Notes: generated by a model from the letters alone, not told the origin. A DNA stretch of 64,000 bases from Rhodosorus marinus (GCA_029953675.1 JAMWBK010000011.1:1116001-1180000), one strand, 5' to 3'. Shown: positions 1 to 12,300, numbered from the stretch's first letter. A program made the numbers and translations.

Positions 1-1406
1 CGTAGAAGATTCTGTTGCATCTCCTGGCCGGTTCGGTGCTTCCGCAGCAGCCAAATCTTCCGCTCAACGACTTTTAGGACCGGCGCTAAGCCGGTTGGAA
101 ATCTCAAGTCGACAGTTTCGGCGTTTTTCCTGCTGAGATTCTGTAACATGATGTAACCCTTGTCTCGATTGGCGACAGCGTGCACGGCCAGGTTGGGCGT
201 GTTGGAGTAGGAGTACACGAAGTCGCCCTCGATGCCTTTCAAGAGCTCAAAGTACTTCACCAAAGGCGTCCATTTTTGCTTCCTGTCTTTGCCGCCCTCA
301 GTCAATGCCCACGGATACCTGTTCCAGTGGTTACACCTGCGATCGTTTGGGTCGAGGATCAGAAACGGAATGATCTTGAGGACGCTATCGTGGATTCTTA
401 GCGTGCTCATGAACGCGCTGAAAGCCTCTGAAAGGATAAAAAAGTCGCGACTATTCAGGGGTTTGGCAGATATATAGTGCTCCTTGTTGTACCACCGGGT
501 GTCATAGCCCCCAGATTCTGTAATCATATACTTGAACGGAGCAGATCGGTTGGCGTGGTAGAAGTAGTTCTCCAGAAGGTCCAGGTTGGCGTCTTGAACC
601 GCCCCACCGGTGTTGTAAACATGCTCGGAGAAGAAGCTCAGACATCCTGCTTTCAAAGCGTTGTCGATGAAGTTCTTCGTGCGCACGCGCCAGCGGTCAA
701 AGTCATCCTGATCTGGTCTTGCCGTCGCCGCAGCTGGACCTCCAACCATGAAAAAATTATCTTTCGATGTCACGCTCGCACAGAATCGACCAGTAATCTC
801 GCCAAGTCTCGCTACCACGCTCTCTTGCTTCTCATTGGGGAGCTTGAAGTCCCTAGACCTTGTAAACGGCTCGTTGAAAGTCTCGATGTACTTTGGCGGA
901 GGATACCCTTCCTCCGCGTTGAAAAAGTATTCAAGAAACTTCGGAACCCATTTTGCCGCAGCCTCAATTCGGCTTGGTGGATCATAGAACTTTTCAATCA
1001 CATCGGCCTTGTCGACTGCTACTCGATCAGAGCTAAGAAACCGTTTCTCCAACGGATCGCACAATCTACAGGTTGTCCTTTTAGCAAATAATATCCCGTC
1101 TTCAACTGCAGAATCCATTCGGTTCGGGAAGTTGTCAGACGCGCCGAACGCGCCCTCACCGGCTGACCGACCAAACTGCACCCCCAGGTCATCCATTACG
1201 TATTCCATCATCTCCCGAGCGTTCGCTGGAGAACCGCTATTCCCATGGGCTTGGACAAACCGTGCACGGCTAAAATCCCGCTTTTCGTTCGTGACCAACG
1301 TCGCCCAAAAGTCGACCGTCACCGTCGCCCCCATGGCTCCGGAACTCAGAACCAACACCGCGGTGAGGACACCCACCAGAGCTCCCACACAGTTCCTTGG
1401 TTTCAT
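1..1406 (-). CDS. Secreted GH86-like glycosidase (beta-agarase/porphyranase-like), 3' part cut by window edge
   Basis: The frame is open from an ATG at 1406 to the left edge of the window (468 codons), so the C-terminus is missing. Residues 1-26 are a signal peptide (basic start, hydrophobic Val/Leu core). The catalytic part starts with the family pattern V-DFWATL followed by an F-S-R-ARF-AHG block, which resembles the start of bacterial GH86 enzymes. The acid/base candidate is Glu179 in a FNEP motif and the nucleophile candidate is Glu297 in ITESG; these positions match the three paralogues in this window. GH86 enzymes cleave agarose or porphyran. The protein is probably secreted to the wall or mucilage. 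No intron is seen. Whether it carries the C-terminal modules of its relatives cannot be told. The family call rests on remembered patterns; another clan GH-A family is possible. Confidence 0.75.
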   Translation of the reverse strand, partial: MKPRNCVGALVGVLTAVLVLSSGAMGATVTVDFWATLVTNEKRDFSRARFVQAHGNSGSPANAREMMEYVMDDLGVQFGRSAGEGAFGASDNFPNRMDSAVEDGILFAKRTTCRLCDPLEKRFLSSDRVAVDKADVIEKFYDPPSRIEAAAKWVPKFLEYFFNAEEGYPPPKYIETFNEPFTRSRDFKLPNEKQESVVARLGEITGRFCASVTSKDNFFMVGGPAAATARPDQDDFDRWRVRTKNFIDNALKAGCLSFFSEHVYNTGGAVQDANLDLLENYFYHANRSAPFKYMITESGGYDTRWYNKEHYISAKPLNSRDFFILSEAFSAFMSTLRIHDSVLKIIPFLILDPNDRRCNHWNRYPWALTEGGKDRKQKWTPLVKYFELLKGIEGDFVYSYSNTPNLAVHAVANRDKGYIMLQNLSRKNAETVDLRFPTGLAPVLKVVERKIWLLRKHRTGQEMQQNLL

Positions 1407-1672
1407 TTTTTTTTACCACTTCGAAGCCTTCCGAAAACTTCACCCTCGCCAAAGATAAAAAGTCATGCCATCCATTGCTCCAAACCCATAAACCAATCCG
1501 GCCAGCTATGAAAAAAAAAAACACCTCCAAAACTCGAAGAGGAAAAAAATCCCGCAAAAGCTCTTCTACACACGAACCTTGACAGGTCCACCCCCAACCT
1601 CCTATTACCATCCTATCCTTCTGCCTCCTCTCCCCCACCAAACCCGTATCCCCAACTACTCAAATCCATGCA

Positions 1673-1679
1673 TTATATA
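1673..1679 (-). promoter_or_regulatory. TATA box candidate for the first GH86-like gene
   Basis: Read on the minus strand this is TATATAA. It lies about 270 bases upstream of the ATG at 1406, so the leader would be long (about 240 nt). The intervening leader is strongly depleted in C on the coding strand, as in front of other genes here. Confidence 0.35.
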
Positions 1680-2802
1680 CCCTCACGACCATACCAGATC
1701 CAAACTGCCAAAAATGACATAAACTCATCCACAACCAAACACCAACTCACCACACACCCCCCCTCCCCCAAACCCTCAAGAGGAAAAAGCGCTCCAACCC
1801 CAATCCGCATTAAGCAAACATTTGCTATTCACAATATGAGAGTCAAACACCACTACCCCCGCCCACCCAAACCCCCCTACAATCCCGGCGAACGCTCTAT
1901 GAAACTCAAACCCACATCATTGACAATGTGTTTTTATATGCGACAGACTGGTTATTGGATAGGGAACCTTCCCCAAGACTCTCTCTCCTACTTTGTATAA
2001 AGTGATTCACAGTAGCTCATCACAAACAACATTTGTCGATGTAACTTCAAAATTCTGTCATCTTTTTCCTCTTCTCTCAAGAAGACTCTCGTTTTTAACT
2101 TTGTTTTAAATAATCTGACCATATTATCAAGAGAAACTAAATATGATTCACATTTATTTTGTTTAGTTTAATATTTAATTGGCCTGGGACGAAATGTGGA
2201 GTAAATATTAGTATTTTGCAGTATTTTTAATCTGTAGTATAAAATTAGTTTTGTCCATATGGATATTTTTATTTTATTTCTTGTTTTTCGAGGTGTTGTA
2301 TTTTTGTTAGTTTGTTGGCCGTTGATCGTGGAATTGTTTTTTGGAGATTTGTGGATGGGTCGAGCGGGACGGGGCGTCTAGCTTTCGTGATGGGAAACTC
2401 CCTCAGGGTTTTTTGATTAAATCGGGTTTTTTTGAAGGGTGGAGAAAAGATTGAAAAGGTGGAAAAGATTGAACTGTCTCGGTGATTTTGATTGTTTTAT
2501 TGAAATTATTGGATTTCAATTGAATTTTGGGATCGATTCTGTTAAGCAGGTTTGTCGGTTTTGGAATTAGAAAAGGGTTCGCCCTTGCCCTCTGCTGCTC
2601 CTCGGGTGAGTGTGCCTATGTGGTGGAAGAGAATCGTTACAGAAACATATGTGCAATCTCGTGGTGGACACTATGTTCAGAAATTGAATTGCTAAAAGAG
2701 AAATCTAGTGCTTAATCCTGTACGGATGGATGGGAGTTTCTCAGTTTGCGCCGCTTGTGGAGGTGGATCGATGGGTCAGGGCGTTGAAGCAAATGGGAGC
2801 GC
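1680..2802. other. Intergenic stretch, no gene seen
   Basis: Around 2100-2300 the sequence is AT-rich. Bases 2280-2530 are G/T-rich on the plus strand, the composition that marks 5' leaders elsewhere in the window, but no convincing coding frame follows. It may be a dead promoter. Confidence 0.4.
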
Positions 2803-3165
2803 CTATTTCGCGCGGTTGATATTTATCAACAATTTTAGAAGGACCGCGTAAAGGATTTTTTTGGTTTTGAGAGGCCCTTTCATTGTCCGAGCACTGTTCA
2901 TCGACGCAGCGGAGTTCCAATGTCCGTTCTTCCACCTCTCGACGAGCCCTTCAAGGCTAAAACATTGAAAGTCCGCTATTTGTCGCCCGTTTTTTGTTTT
3001 CCACTGGGTTATATAGCTGTCGGTAATGAGGGTTGAGGTTGGGACCGCGGAGGGATTCGTAGGATCCGTACTAGGCTTTGTCCATGTGGTTCGTGTTGAT
3101 GAGGCACCAGAAAACAGTCCTTTCGAAAAGCGATGATTGTTTAGATTAAAAAAAATGGAACGCAA
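2803..3165 (-). pseudogene. Decayed Pro/Thr linker and C-terminal module of the neighbouring GH86-like gene
   Basis: Twenty bases beyond the stop codon of the 658-aa gene, in a different frame, an open stretch reads like a Ser/Pro/Thr linker (PSTDPTNPSAVPTST). It continues with NGRQI, an aromatic/acidic block, then W and NSAAS-x-NSA. This parallels the start of the modules in the two large paralogues (for example TGRQLL, GFE, W, GA). The module's central YRLxC and terminal VDxC blocks are not visible. The reading suggests the 658-aa gene once continued into a modular tail lost by frameshift. The similarity is weak and was judged by eye. Confidence 0.4.
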
Positions 3166-3184
3166 GCTTCTATCTACCCATCCT

Positions 3185-5161
3185 TTAACACTGGTCCTTT
3201 CCTGTGAGTGAATTCAACAGGCAGCAAGAACCTCCCCCGCAGGTGTCTACCTCCAACAAAAAAGTGCTGATGTAACCCCCTGAATCCGGAAACTTGACCC
3301 GCACGACAGGGTTCTTTTGAGATGCGAGAAACTTGAGAGGAACCGATATTTCGTACGTCCCAAAATAGGTCTTGTGGTAGTCCCTCTTGCCGCCGGAAAT
3401 CCTCGGGTCAAAGTTGGAGAATTTCTTTCCGTTAATCCATACATCTGGCTTGTTTTTTAGACTCTCGCGTCGATTTTGAGATATCCGCACTCTCGCAACA
3501 CCCGATCGAGAAGGTAGTCTGGCAAAGGTCGCTCTTATGGCCCTTCCCTTCTCTATTCGATACGGAAAGTTTAATCGTTTTCCCTTGTCAGTGGAAACCC
3601 TCATGACGTACCGCCTGAAACGCCCAATCGATCGCTTCTCGCTCATCTTTTTCTTGAAGATCACTTGCATCACGTACATGGCCTCTGGTCGGAGAAGGAT
3701 GTTCTTTGGCACAGACTTTCTGCCCTTGTTGCTCCAAATAATCTTCCCAGCGCGAGGTATTTCCTGCTTTCGGTCTGCTCGTCCTGGCTTCCTAGCGTTA
3801 AGCCATACCTGCCGGATGATGACCTTCTTCGCTGCTCGTCCTACCCCGTAGGGAAGCCTCAAAGATGTGCGGTGGGTTTTTCTCGGATGTAGGTTCTGCA
3901 TCATGATGAACCCAGACTGGCGATTCGCCACAGCGTGGACTTTGATGTCTGCGTGTGAAGAGTGTGAGAACGCGAACCGACCGCTGACTCCCCTCAACAG
4001 CTGAAAGTACCGAAGGAGAGGAGTCCACCTGATCTTTTTGTTTCCCACTTTTTCGATCAACGACCACGGATATCGGTATTTTTTCGTACTCCGTGGATCA
4101 GTAGGATCCAGGGTCAGGAACGAGACAATCTTCTGAACGTTGTCGTGGACCCTCAGCAGCGACATGAAATTCTTGAAGTTTTCGGCAATGATCAGAAAGT
4201 CTCTGCCCGATCGAGGCGGACTGGCGACGTTCTTTCTCTTGCTGAACCACGTTTTGCTGTAGGAACCCATCTCGGAGACGACGTACTTCATGGGTTGTCT
4301 CTTCTTGTTTCTTCGAGCCGTATACGTCTCCATCAGATCCAAGTTGCCGTCGAGAACACCCCCGCCAGTATCGTAGAGATGTTGAGATACAAAGTCCAGG
4401 CATCCAGCAGACTTCGCTTGGTCAATGAAAAGCCGGACTCGTCGCTTGAAGTGGTTGAAACCCTCGTAGTGAGGCCTCGTGAAGGCTGTTGCTGGGCCGC
4501 CGATGACCATCCCTGGGTTTCTTGCCTTCACGCTTTTGCAGAGCCTTCCACATATCCTGGCAAGTCTCCGGATGACACTGACCTCAGACTCGCGACCACT
4601 CCGCCGGAACTCCCTCCACCTTATAAGGGGTTCGTTCCAGCACTCGTAGAACATGGGCTTTGGTAGTCCCTTCCCCTTGTTGAAGAACAACTCAAAGTAT
4701 CTCGGTGCAAAGCTTATAGCTGCATTGGTTTTCGCCTTACTCTTGTGGAACTCTTTCAGCACGTCGGCCCGATCTGTAGCGATTCGATGCGGATTGATGT
4801 TCTTAGTAAGCAGCGGATTGTATTTCGGATCCTTTGCGTTGATTTTCTTCTGCCCATCGCGCCTCAATCTCGCTAGACTTAGTCGTCGCGGAAAGTTGTT
4901 GGATCCGCTGAATGGTCCCTCATTTGATGATCTACTGAAAGAAACCCCTAGGTCATTGACCATATACCTCATAAATCCCCGTGCATAGATCGGAACGCCA
5001 AAGTTTCCGTGTGCGTTGACAAACTTTCTTCGGTTGAAATCTTTCTTCCCATGTGTCCTCAACGTCGTTGCAAAGTCGACGGTGATCCTCTGCGCACCAG
5101 CATGATGAGAACACGCCAAAATCAGGAGTGCTCCCAGCAGTAAAACAGATCCCAGCTTCAT
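3185..5161 (-). CDS. Secreted GH86-like glycosidase, core-only form (658 aa)
   Basis: This is a complete single-exon gene. Residues 1-23 form a signal peptide ending in HHAGA. The catalytic domain begins at about residue 26 with V-DFATTL and F-RRKFVNAHG. Glu177 in the WNEP motif is the likely acid/base and Glu297 in VSEMG the likely nucleophile. A beta-sandwich-like region follows the barrel, and the core ends in a Cys-rich cap (CGGGSCCLL and a final Cys) shared with the larger paralogues. It stops there, with no linker or extra modules. The protein is strikingly rich in Arg and Lys, which could suit binding to sulfated, negatively charged galactans (inference). The next paralogue lies on the same strand 1.8 kb downstream. 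A decayed module remnant sits just past the stop. The exact substrate is unknown. Confidence 0.8.
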   Translation of the reverse strand: MKLGSVLLLGALLILACSHHAGAQRITVDFATTLRTHGKKDFNRRKFVNAHGNFGVPIYARGFMRYMVNDLGVSFSRSSNEGPFSGSNNFPRRLSLARLRRDGQKKINAKDPKYNPLLTKNINPHRIATDRADVLKEFHKSKAKTNAAISFAPRYFELFFNKGKGLPKPMFYECWNEPLIRWREFRRSGRESEVSVIRRLARICGRLCKSVKARNPGMVIGGPATAFTRPHYEGFNHFKRRVRLFIDQAKSAGCLDFVSQHLYDTGGGVLDGNLDLMETYTARRNKKRQPMKYVVSEMGSYSKTWFSKRKNVASPPRSGRDFLIIAENFKNFMSLLRVHDNVQKIVSFLTLDPTDPRSTKKYRYPWSLIEKVGNKKIRWTPLLRYFQLLRGVSGRFAFSHSSHADIKVHAVANRQSGFIMMQNLHPRKTHRTSLRLPYGVGRAAKKVIIRQVWLNARKPGRADRKQEIPRAGKIIWSNKGRKSVPKNILLRPEAMYVMQVIFKKKMSEKRSIGRFRRYVMRVSTDKGKRLNFPYRIEKGRAIRATFARLPSRSGVARVRISQNRRESLKNKPDVWINGKKFSNFDPRISGGKRDYHKTYFGTYEISVPLKFLASQKNPVVRVKFPDSGGYISTFLLEVDTCGGGSCCLLNSLTGKDQC

Positions 5162-5276
5162 TTAGGAGAGCTCTGTTCCACCACCGCTACAATTCTGTTC
5201 TGGTTGCTCCTCCCACCAAACCGCTTACGGGTTGCTTCCATTCGGCGGCTCAGTACGTTGAGGCAGAGTTTGATGT

Positions 5277-5283
5277 TTATATA
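5277..5283 (-). promoter_or_regulatory. TATA box candidate for the 658-aa GH86-like gene
   Basis: The minus strand reads TATATAA, 116 bases upstream of the ATG at 5161. This spacing gives a leader of about 85 nt. Confidence 0.45.
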
Positions 5284-8200
5284 CCTTATCGCGAAGGGGA
5301 TTTGACGCTCCTGCCAACTCTCACATCTTTTTTTTTCGGTTGCTCTTCATTGAACACACCCGAACAACAACGAGAGGGTGTTTCCACACCATTTTCATAC
5401 CGAAAATTGTGACCCAACCACCGCACCACGTCAGCCTCCTCGTCAGCCGACTTTGACATCCTCGCGTCACCACTAAGCAGTCGGGCCAACCCCCAGCCCA
5501 AAAAACACACAGAGGATGACTCAATTCGAGACACAGTTTCTCTACCAAATTTTACTCTAGAGGGAGAACAAAAACATATCCATCGCGATTCCAGAACCCG
5601 TCAGATAATCCAAAAAACGAAGATTTTCAACTCCTGCTCATCCTCCAGGGCAAGTCCCTATCCACTACATGCTTCAGTGTCCATCAACGACCGTAGCACA
5701 GCCTAAAACCCAATTCAAGCGGAGGGAGACACTTTGCTGAAGCTTCGCTAATGAGGTTGGAAGGGGGGCTATGCGGAGCGAACATAGCCGCTCTGAGTCT
5801 TGCCGCCCTTAATTAAATCATAAGACACGTTCATACTCGTTGGTCTCAATCACAAAGACCACCCGCCAAAACGCCTCTTCTACGATGGTCGTACTCAAGG
5901 ACGTCTAATTCCACGGGGTAGTTGACCACTATTCGGATTCAGAGCTCAGGGAGGGGTTTGACCGGGGTATATCATTCTGTGGTTCTTTCAACACCCAGAG
6001 GGGCTATATACCGCTTCGCGTAGCCCTCCCTTCCCCCGCCCGCTCCCTTCCACAAAGCCACCACAGGAAAACGCTCCTGCCGATTGAATTCGTTTCGATT
6101 TCTCATCCGTTGAAACGAGTTCCTTTAAAATTCACAAAATACAAATATAACATTTATCTTTTTTGTAATTATTTCCATGGATTTTGGTCGCGTTGATCAC
6201 GAAAGGATTTATGAAAAAATAAACTCCTGTCGATGGAGTTGGTAATTTTGATTATCGAAATATTTTGCGCATTTTCGAATTGTACAGAAAAATAGGAGTT
6301 GTGGATCCTGTCACGACAGATGGCGATCTGTTTTAGGGTTAGATCGCTCTATATTTTGGGAATTCATGGACTAGATGAGTATTTAAGAAGATTATCGATT
6401 AAATTTAGATGGGGACGGATGTTGTATATTGTTTAGTTGAAACTATTGTCCACATGTGGTAATCTTACAATGTTTTTTGGGGCGGTAGCGGTGCCTAAAA
6501 ACTGTTGCATGTGTATTTTCGGATGAATTGGCGGTACGGAGAGATTGGTGGTTGGTTGGAATGGGGGTTTGGAATGATGTCGGTGGAGAAGCGTAGGGAT
6601 ACAAAGGTTCTGCATAGGGAACATGATGAGATGTGGTAGATGTGAGAGGGAAGGCCATGCGACGCTCCTAGTCAAGCTTTGAATTTGCGCGAGTTATTTT
6701 GAAACGTGTACTGTTAGTTGAAGCGAGTGGAACGGTGGGTGGGAATCGGTGAGCCTCAAAGGAAGGTACCCTGAGGCTCCCGACGACAGTAACGCCGGCG
6801 GCGTAGTGTTCTCGTGGATCACTGCATCATAGACTCGTACATGGAGCTTTGAAACTGCTCAGGGATGTTCTGAATAGGGTTCCATGGCTCAGCCTCGCGG
6901 GGAATGTGAACAGCACCGCGGCTTTCGATGCTTGAATGAGCGTCCACGAACAAATGCCTCCTCGATTCAGTATGCGGAAAAGCTCCTGAATCCACGTAAG
7001 CGCCTCGGTTTTTGATAGATCTTTAGCTGGCGATGCGTTTACTAAGCTGGGCACGTGAAAGGTTGATGGCAAAGTCCATTTGCGGCGAACATATCTGCGC
7101 ACGTTTGCCTAGAAAAGCAGATATAGGCAAATCATCCCCACTGCGATCCGAAGAACGGCTAGCTATGTACGCGGCCATGCTGTTTTTACGGGATTATGGA
7201 CATTGCAAATAACGTTTTCCTGGTTGGAATAGATGCGAATAGGGTTTCAGAGAACCATCAAGACAAACGCGCTTATGGATGTTGGGGTTCCACGTTCAGC
7301 TTGAAGGTCTTTTGTTCTTGCTTCTTGGTCAGATCAAGCAGAAACTATTACGTTGTACGAGATAATAGTCCAAACGCACGGGGGCTGAACAAACCGCAAC
7401 AGACCCCCAACGACACGATTTTAGTATGCACGTCATGTTAAGGACAATGCAACTGGGCGTTCACCAAGAAACTAGCATGTGACCACGCAGACGCGTAATA
7501 CAACCGTCGCAATCGGGAGAGCTGCTTCAGTAGAGCACGTTCAAATCGCCTGCTATATCCGATTTCCTTCCTCAGGATGCAGCCGCTGCGGTTTTCAGTG
7601 ATCCAGAATCAGAAGATAGTAGGGGAGTACTTTACGAGCTGGATCGACTGGGAGCCATGACAGAAGCCACAGGAAGATAGTACGAAGTAGCGACGAGCAC
7701 AATCGGATTCTGAACGGAAGATTGGTGGTTTCAACGTAGTCTTCTCTATTCCCGACGGTGGAGTAGACGTGAGCCGCTTCAACGAGAAGAAATTCCTTCC
7801 CGCTGATCGCGTTTGTCGTGGGTGAGTTCATTGTCAGTATTTTCATCCTCGTCGCGAGGTTGGGTCAAGTGGGTTGGGTTTTTCGGTATTCCCCGCTCTC
7901 ACAAGTGGGAAATGGCAAGGAAGGATGGTTTTCACAATTTAATGGGCAATCTGTCGGGGAATAGGCCATTCCATGGGGTCCGTTCGAACATTTGGAAAGG
8001 TGCGGAGTAAATTTTTTATGGATGTCACGGGTTTTTCGTAGGGAATGTGAAAATACGCTTGGTTTCCAGGGTTTAGGTAGGGAACAATTTGGGAATAAAG
8101 TTTGGTTTCTTGACCTACGCCGAAAACAGACTGCTTTCGCACTTTGATTCTGGGCAGAGCACGAACAAGAGTGGGGGAGCTTGGGCGTTTGCAAAGTGGT

Positions 8201-8439
8201 CCGCTGAGAGGATTGGGAAGCAATTCTTCGGGAAGTTGTTAAACAGAGGGCAGGGGTCCACGGAGTATGTGTAGAAAACTTACTTGAGCTCGACTCGGGC
8301 TTGGGAGCATCTCCCAGTTTGTAGATGGCTAAATTTGTTTGCAGGAAGTGGACTGATCGCTATTCTCACAAGAGCATTGGAAGGTCCAGGAGAGTGCGAA
8401 AATGGAAGCGGCTGCTTGCGCACTCAGTGTCAACAAATA

Positions 8440-8510
8440 CGGGGAGTTCCACCTCCTGCTTCGGGAAAATTTTTATATGCTACTGAGCGTGTAGAAACGC
8501 GAAATATTCC
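8440..8510. repeat. Dispersed repeat, copy 1
   Basis: This 71-base segment recurs at 9327-9398 in the same orientation with only a few differences. Read on the minus strand it contains CATATAAAAA, a TATA-like element. The flanks of the two copies diverge at once. No target-site duplication was recognised. Confidence 0.7.
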
Positions 8511-9326
8511 CTTCTTTGTGGACCCTTTAGCATGCACAAGTTTCTGGAATTCGTTTCTTCTATGAGAAACCCTTGACGAAAACCACAACTCCTTAGTTTT
8601 TATTTTTGAACTCACACAAGCTGGATCACTTTCGTATCGGAACTCTCTGAAAAACAGAGTTCAGCAGCGTCTTCATTCAATTCAAAAAAAGGCTTTATCG
8701 GGTTGAACCATGGAGCAACGTTTCCTCTTCTGAACTGCCAATCTGTGGCGTGTTCACTTCGTCTCCTTTCAGGACTTCAATCATCTCCTCATCGCCTTCT
8801 GAGCAACTGTCTCTCATTCAGGACTTGCCTTCCTGAATTTCTCGTTCTGGTCCGTTAAAATCGCTCCCTTCCCATGAATGCTCCAACTTCTCGATCCGCG
8901 AGAACTCCTTTCCACAGTTGATCTTCTTGGAAAGTTTCCCGCCCGACTCCTGGATATATTGAAATACTTAACAAAAAGACACGTAAACTTTACGCCCAAT
9001 AGAACAAGCGTCGTGCCCAGATCTACCATTCACAAATCCCTGAAGAAAGAAGAATCCTTATTATTGGTGGTAGTTTATTAATATGCGCATAAAACTAAAC
9101 TAATATTTAAAATAGAAATAAGTTGTTAATATTCGCATAAAACTAAAGTGGTATTAAAAATACTACTTGATACAATTTAATCTTTTTACTTTATCCAATG
9201 AATGATCGCTAGTTCACATGTTAGCCAATCATTCAATTCCACACCCACCGGTGACTGCCAACCAACTGAGCCTTTTTTTGAAGTGCTTGGTAGACTCCGC
9301 ACGATGGAAATGGGTATCGGAGCGAT

Positions 9327-9398
9327 CGGGGAGTTCCACCTCCTGCTTTGGGGAAATTTTTTATATGCTACTGAGCGTGTAGAAACGCGAGATATTCC
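9327..9398. repeat. Dispersed repeat, copy 2
   Basis: This is the second copy of the element at 8440-8510, 0.89 kb further on and in direct orientation. The TATA-like motif on the minus strand is kept, and the boundaries are sharp. Confidence 0.7.
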
Positions 9399-12300
9399 GT
9401 GCTTAGACTCTCTGGCGCGGGTGGGGAAAAGATTTCCCAACGCACTATTGGATGCCGGTCTAGGGGTCAAACGCTCGAATGCGAGCTCGGGTTTCCAACA
9501 GCACCTCCTCTGGTCGGGTTCTGATCGTCGTCTGCCTACTCCCAGACCCCGCAACCCAAGTGGGTGATGGTGTGGAAACATTGAACTGATCGTTTCAACC
9601 GTTCGACTAGGAGGTTGGCATAGACGGCGGGAAATGGGCACTCTCAGCCGCTTTTCACGGCCTTGCCGTTGAGTGTGGTACGGGTATAAAGATTTGCGAT
9701 AGGCAAAAGTAGTACATCAAGCACGTGCTTAACGAAATTTTGATAGGTACGCAGCAAAATCCTTGATCATCTGTCTAATGCTTCGTGGGGTCAACAAATG
9801 TTGGTGGCAGTTTGAACCCTGCCTAGCGTTGATAATTGAATATCTTCTGGGTATCATACTTAAGCTGAGAATGTGTCGGACCTTTGCACAGATCCTCATC
9901 GGTGATATAGTCCTAGAACCTGCTTGACGCAACTCTTGGGAATTCGTAGGCTTCACCCATGGCCCAAATGAGCACAGCTCGAAGTCTCTCCGATCCACTT
10001 CTTCCCTCGGCCAAAAATGCGCTCTGCACACGGGGACAGAACAAGCGCAGGATCATTGGCGTAAGTTATGCGTATTATTTCAACAAAAGAAACGCCACAC
10101 ATAGGTCTTCACAAGCAGTGGATACTGATCATGAACTGTGGCTTGTACGTTCTACGGCCGAGGAAAACCCAGACATGTGTGGAAAACGATTCATTATCTG
10201 AAAAGCTGCTTTCTCCGTGTCCCAGTGGATCAACACAATTCATCAGGCGTGGAAAAGGTTTTCTGAGTAGCAGTGCGGCGCGAGATGTACTCATCTTCGC
10301 CAGGCCCAGCTGAACTGTTCTCCAATTTACGTACTGTGTTGCAAAAAAAGATCCTCATCAAACCCTAGTTGAATTACTTGAACGAGGAGAAAACGTCCGC
10401 CGGAATTTGTGCTCTGTAGTTCTGCATTGCACCGAGTAGAACACGGTGTGTTCAACATCATCAAGTGTACGCAACCATGCTTTCTCACGACTGGTCTTCT
10501 ACCCATCAACCACACATTAGCTGCAGCTAACTCTATTCGAGAAGATTTTATTCTAAAGTCAAACACCATCCCATAAACATCCCTGGTTTCCGAAACCAAC
10601 GCCTTTAAGCGCCACACCTTTCTTTACTTAAGGTGAATTGTTTCTCATCTCGCACACACAAAACTTCTCCCCCCCCCCCCCCCCCGGCACACCTGCTCGC
10701 ATCCAAACATGTTTTTCAGTTTAAAGAGCATACTCGGGCCTAAGTGCCGATAGTCTCCGATCAAAACCAATTCATTCAACTGCCGTTACATTGCCACGGA
10801 AAATCTGCGCACGTTTTTCTTCTGAACTATTGGAACACAATTTGCAAAGAGTTTTCTGCCGTATTTTAAATCGTAGGACATCTCTCCTCTGAGCTCCTAA
10901 AGGTAGTACAGATTGTGCCTTCAATAGTTCACATTTTGGTGACGTGAGCCTTAGCTAGCATTGAACATGAAAATTTTTGCCGTGAGCCCAGTTTTCAGTG
11001 GGTGTAAACGTAATCCTGAACCGGTGAGAACTCATGGCGTGAACTGGAAAACACTTGTTCGTTGTGGGATTGAGCACGATGTTGTCGAGACCAATACGGT
11101 CGATGGCGTTGGCAACGTACGGGATGGAACTTGACACGAGTTCGGTTCTGGCTTCCTGACCGGTGGGTTCCTCGTTTGGACGCACTAGTTTTAGGAGCTG
11201 GCTTCCCTCGGTATGACGTTTGCGATTCCGCGTTGGGGTCGCGACAACATATCTGACGGGCTCTTGGCGATATTCACTAAGGAGCGAGAACCTTGCCCTT
11301 GGCGTGGTAGTTGGAAACAGACGCCAAGTGCCGCGTTTCATCGATCAAATCTTGCACCGACGCGGTCGGTATCCAATGCGTCCAACACTTTTCCATGCAT
11401 CAAATTCCAATCTCTCTTAAAGATTGAACAACCGTTTGCTTCCCGAATTTACTTTTTCGTAGATTCTAATCACCACTTAGTAAGTGCACGAACTGTGGCT
11501 ACGTTTTGATAGCAAAGTCTTAAACATTTTCTAAATTAGATGATAATCTAACCAATGGATGATCTTCAATTGGCGAAGTCACGTATTCGAAGATTTTGGG
11601 TTGGTTCAGTCCTAGAAATCGATATTGGTACTAATTTGTATAGTTTTTCAATTCCAATGCATTGAAATTGGTTGCGTAGGTCTCAAGGAGATGTGCTTTA
11701 ACAGCCAATGATTACGTCTCGAACAGTAAATTTTCACTATTTATATAGATGATAGTTGGGAATGCGCCAACGGTCGAAAGAGGTCAAAATCGAATGCCGG
11801 TTGTAAAGGATGTTTTTAAGTACAATATATGTCTTGAGAAGCTTATAATGTTTTCGGGACAATTCATCGATCTCGACAGCAGACACCTTTCGCTTTCGAT
11901 CCGACGGGAATTACAAAAAAAGAATTGGGTGCGATGAGCTAATGAAGACTGTCCAATTCTTCGATTATACTGGAAATTGGAAATCTTTCCGGCCCAGTCT
12001 CTCGTGACCAGCTATGGTGGTAATTTTTCCTGGCCATGGGCTTTCGTTTAATCTCCGTTCTTTCCTCCCCCCCTCAACAAAGCCTCAGTCACTAAAAACT
12101 GCTTGGTATTACTTTAAGAATATTAACCAACCCGAGGTTTATTGCGGAGAACTAAGGGGTCTAGAAAAATTAAGCCGACGCGCCTTACGATCGATTCGGG
12201 AGGGCAGTTTGTATCCGAGGTATATGACCACAGTGCCTCTACTTCATAGTTTGTTTGCCAATTGATCCTAGTTTTCAAGAGGACCAAGACCGGTTTTCCT

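Noticed and set aside
7196-7441. 81-codon ATG frame in the gene-poor region
   Set aside because: No domain, no leader-type composition, no neighbouring exons; expected by chance.
10671-10685. Poly-C run
   Set aside because: Simple homopolymer, no associated gene or known signal.
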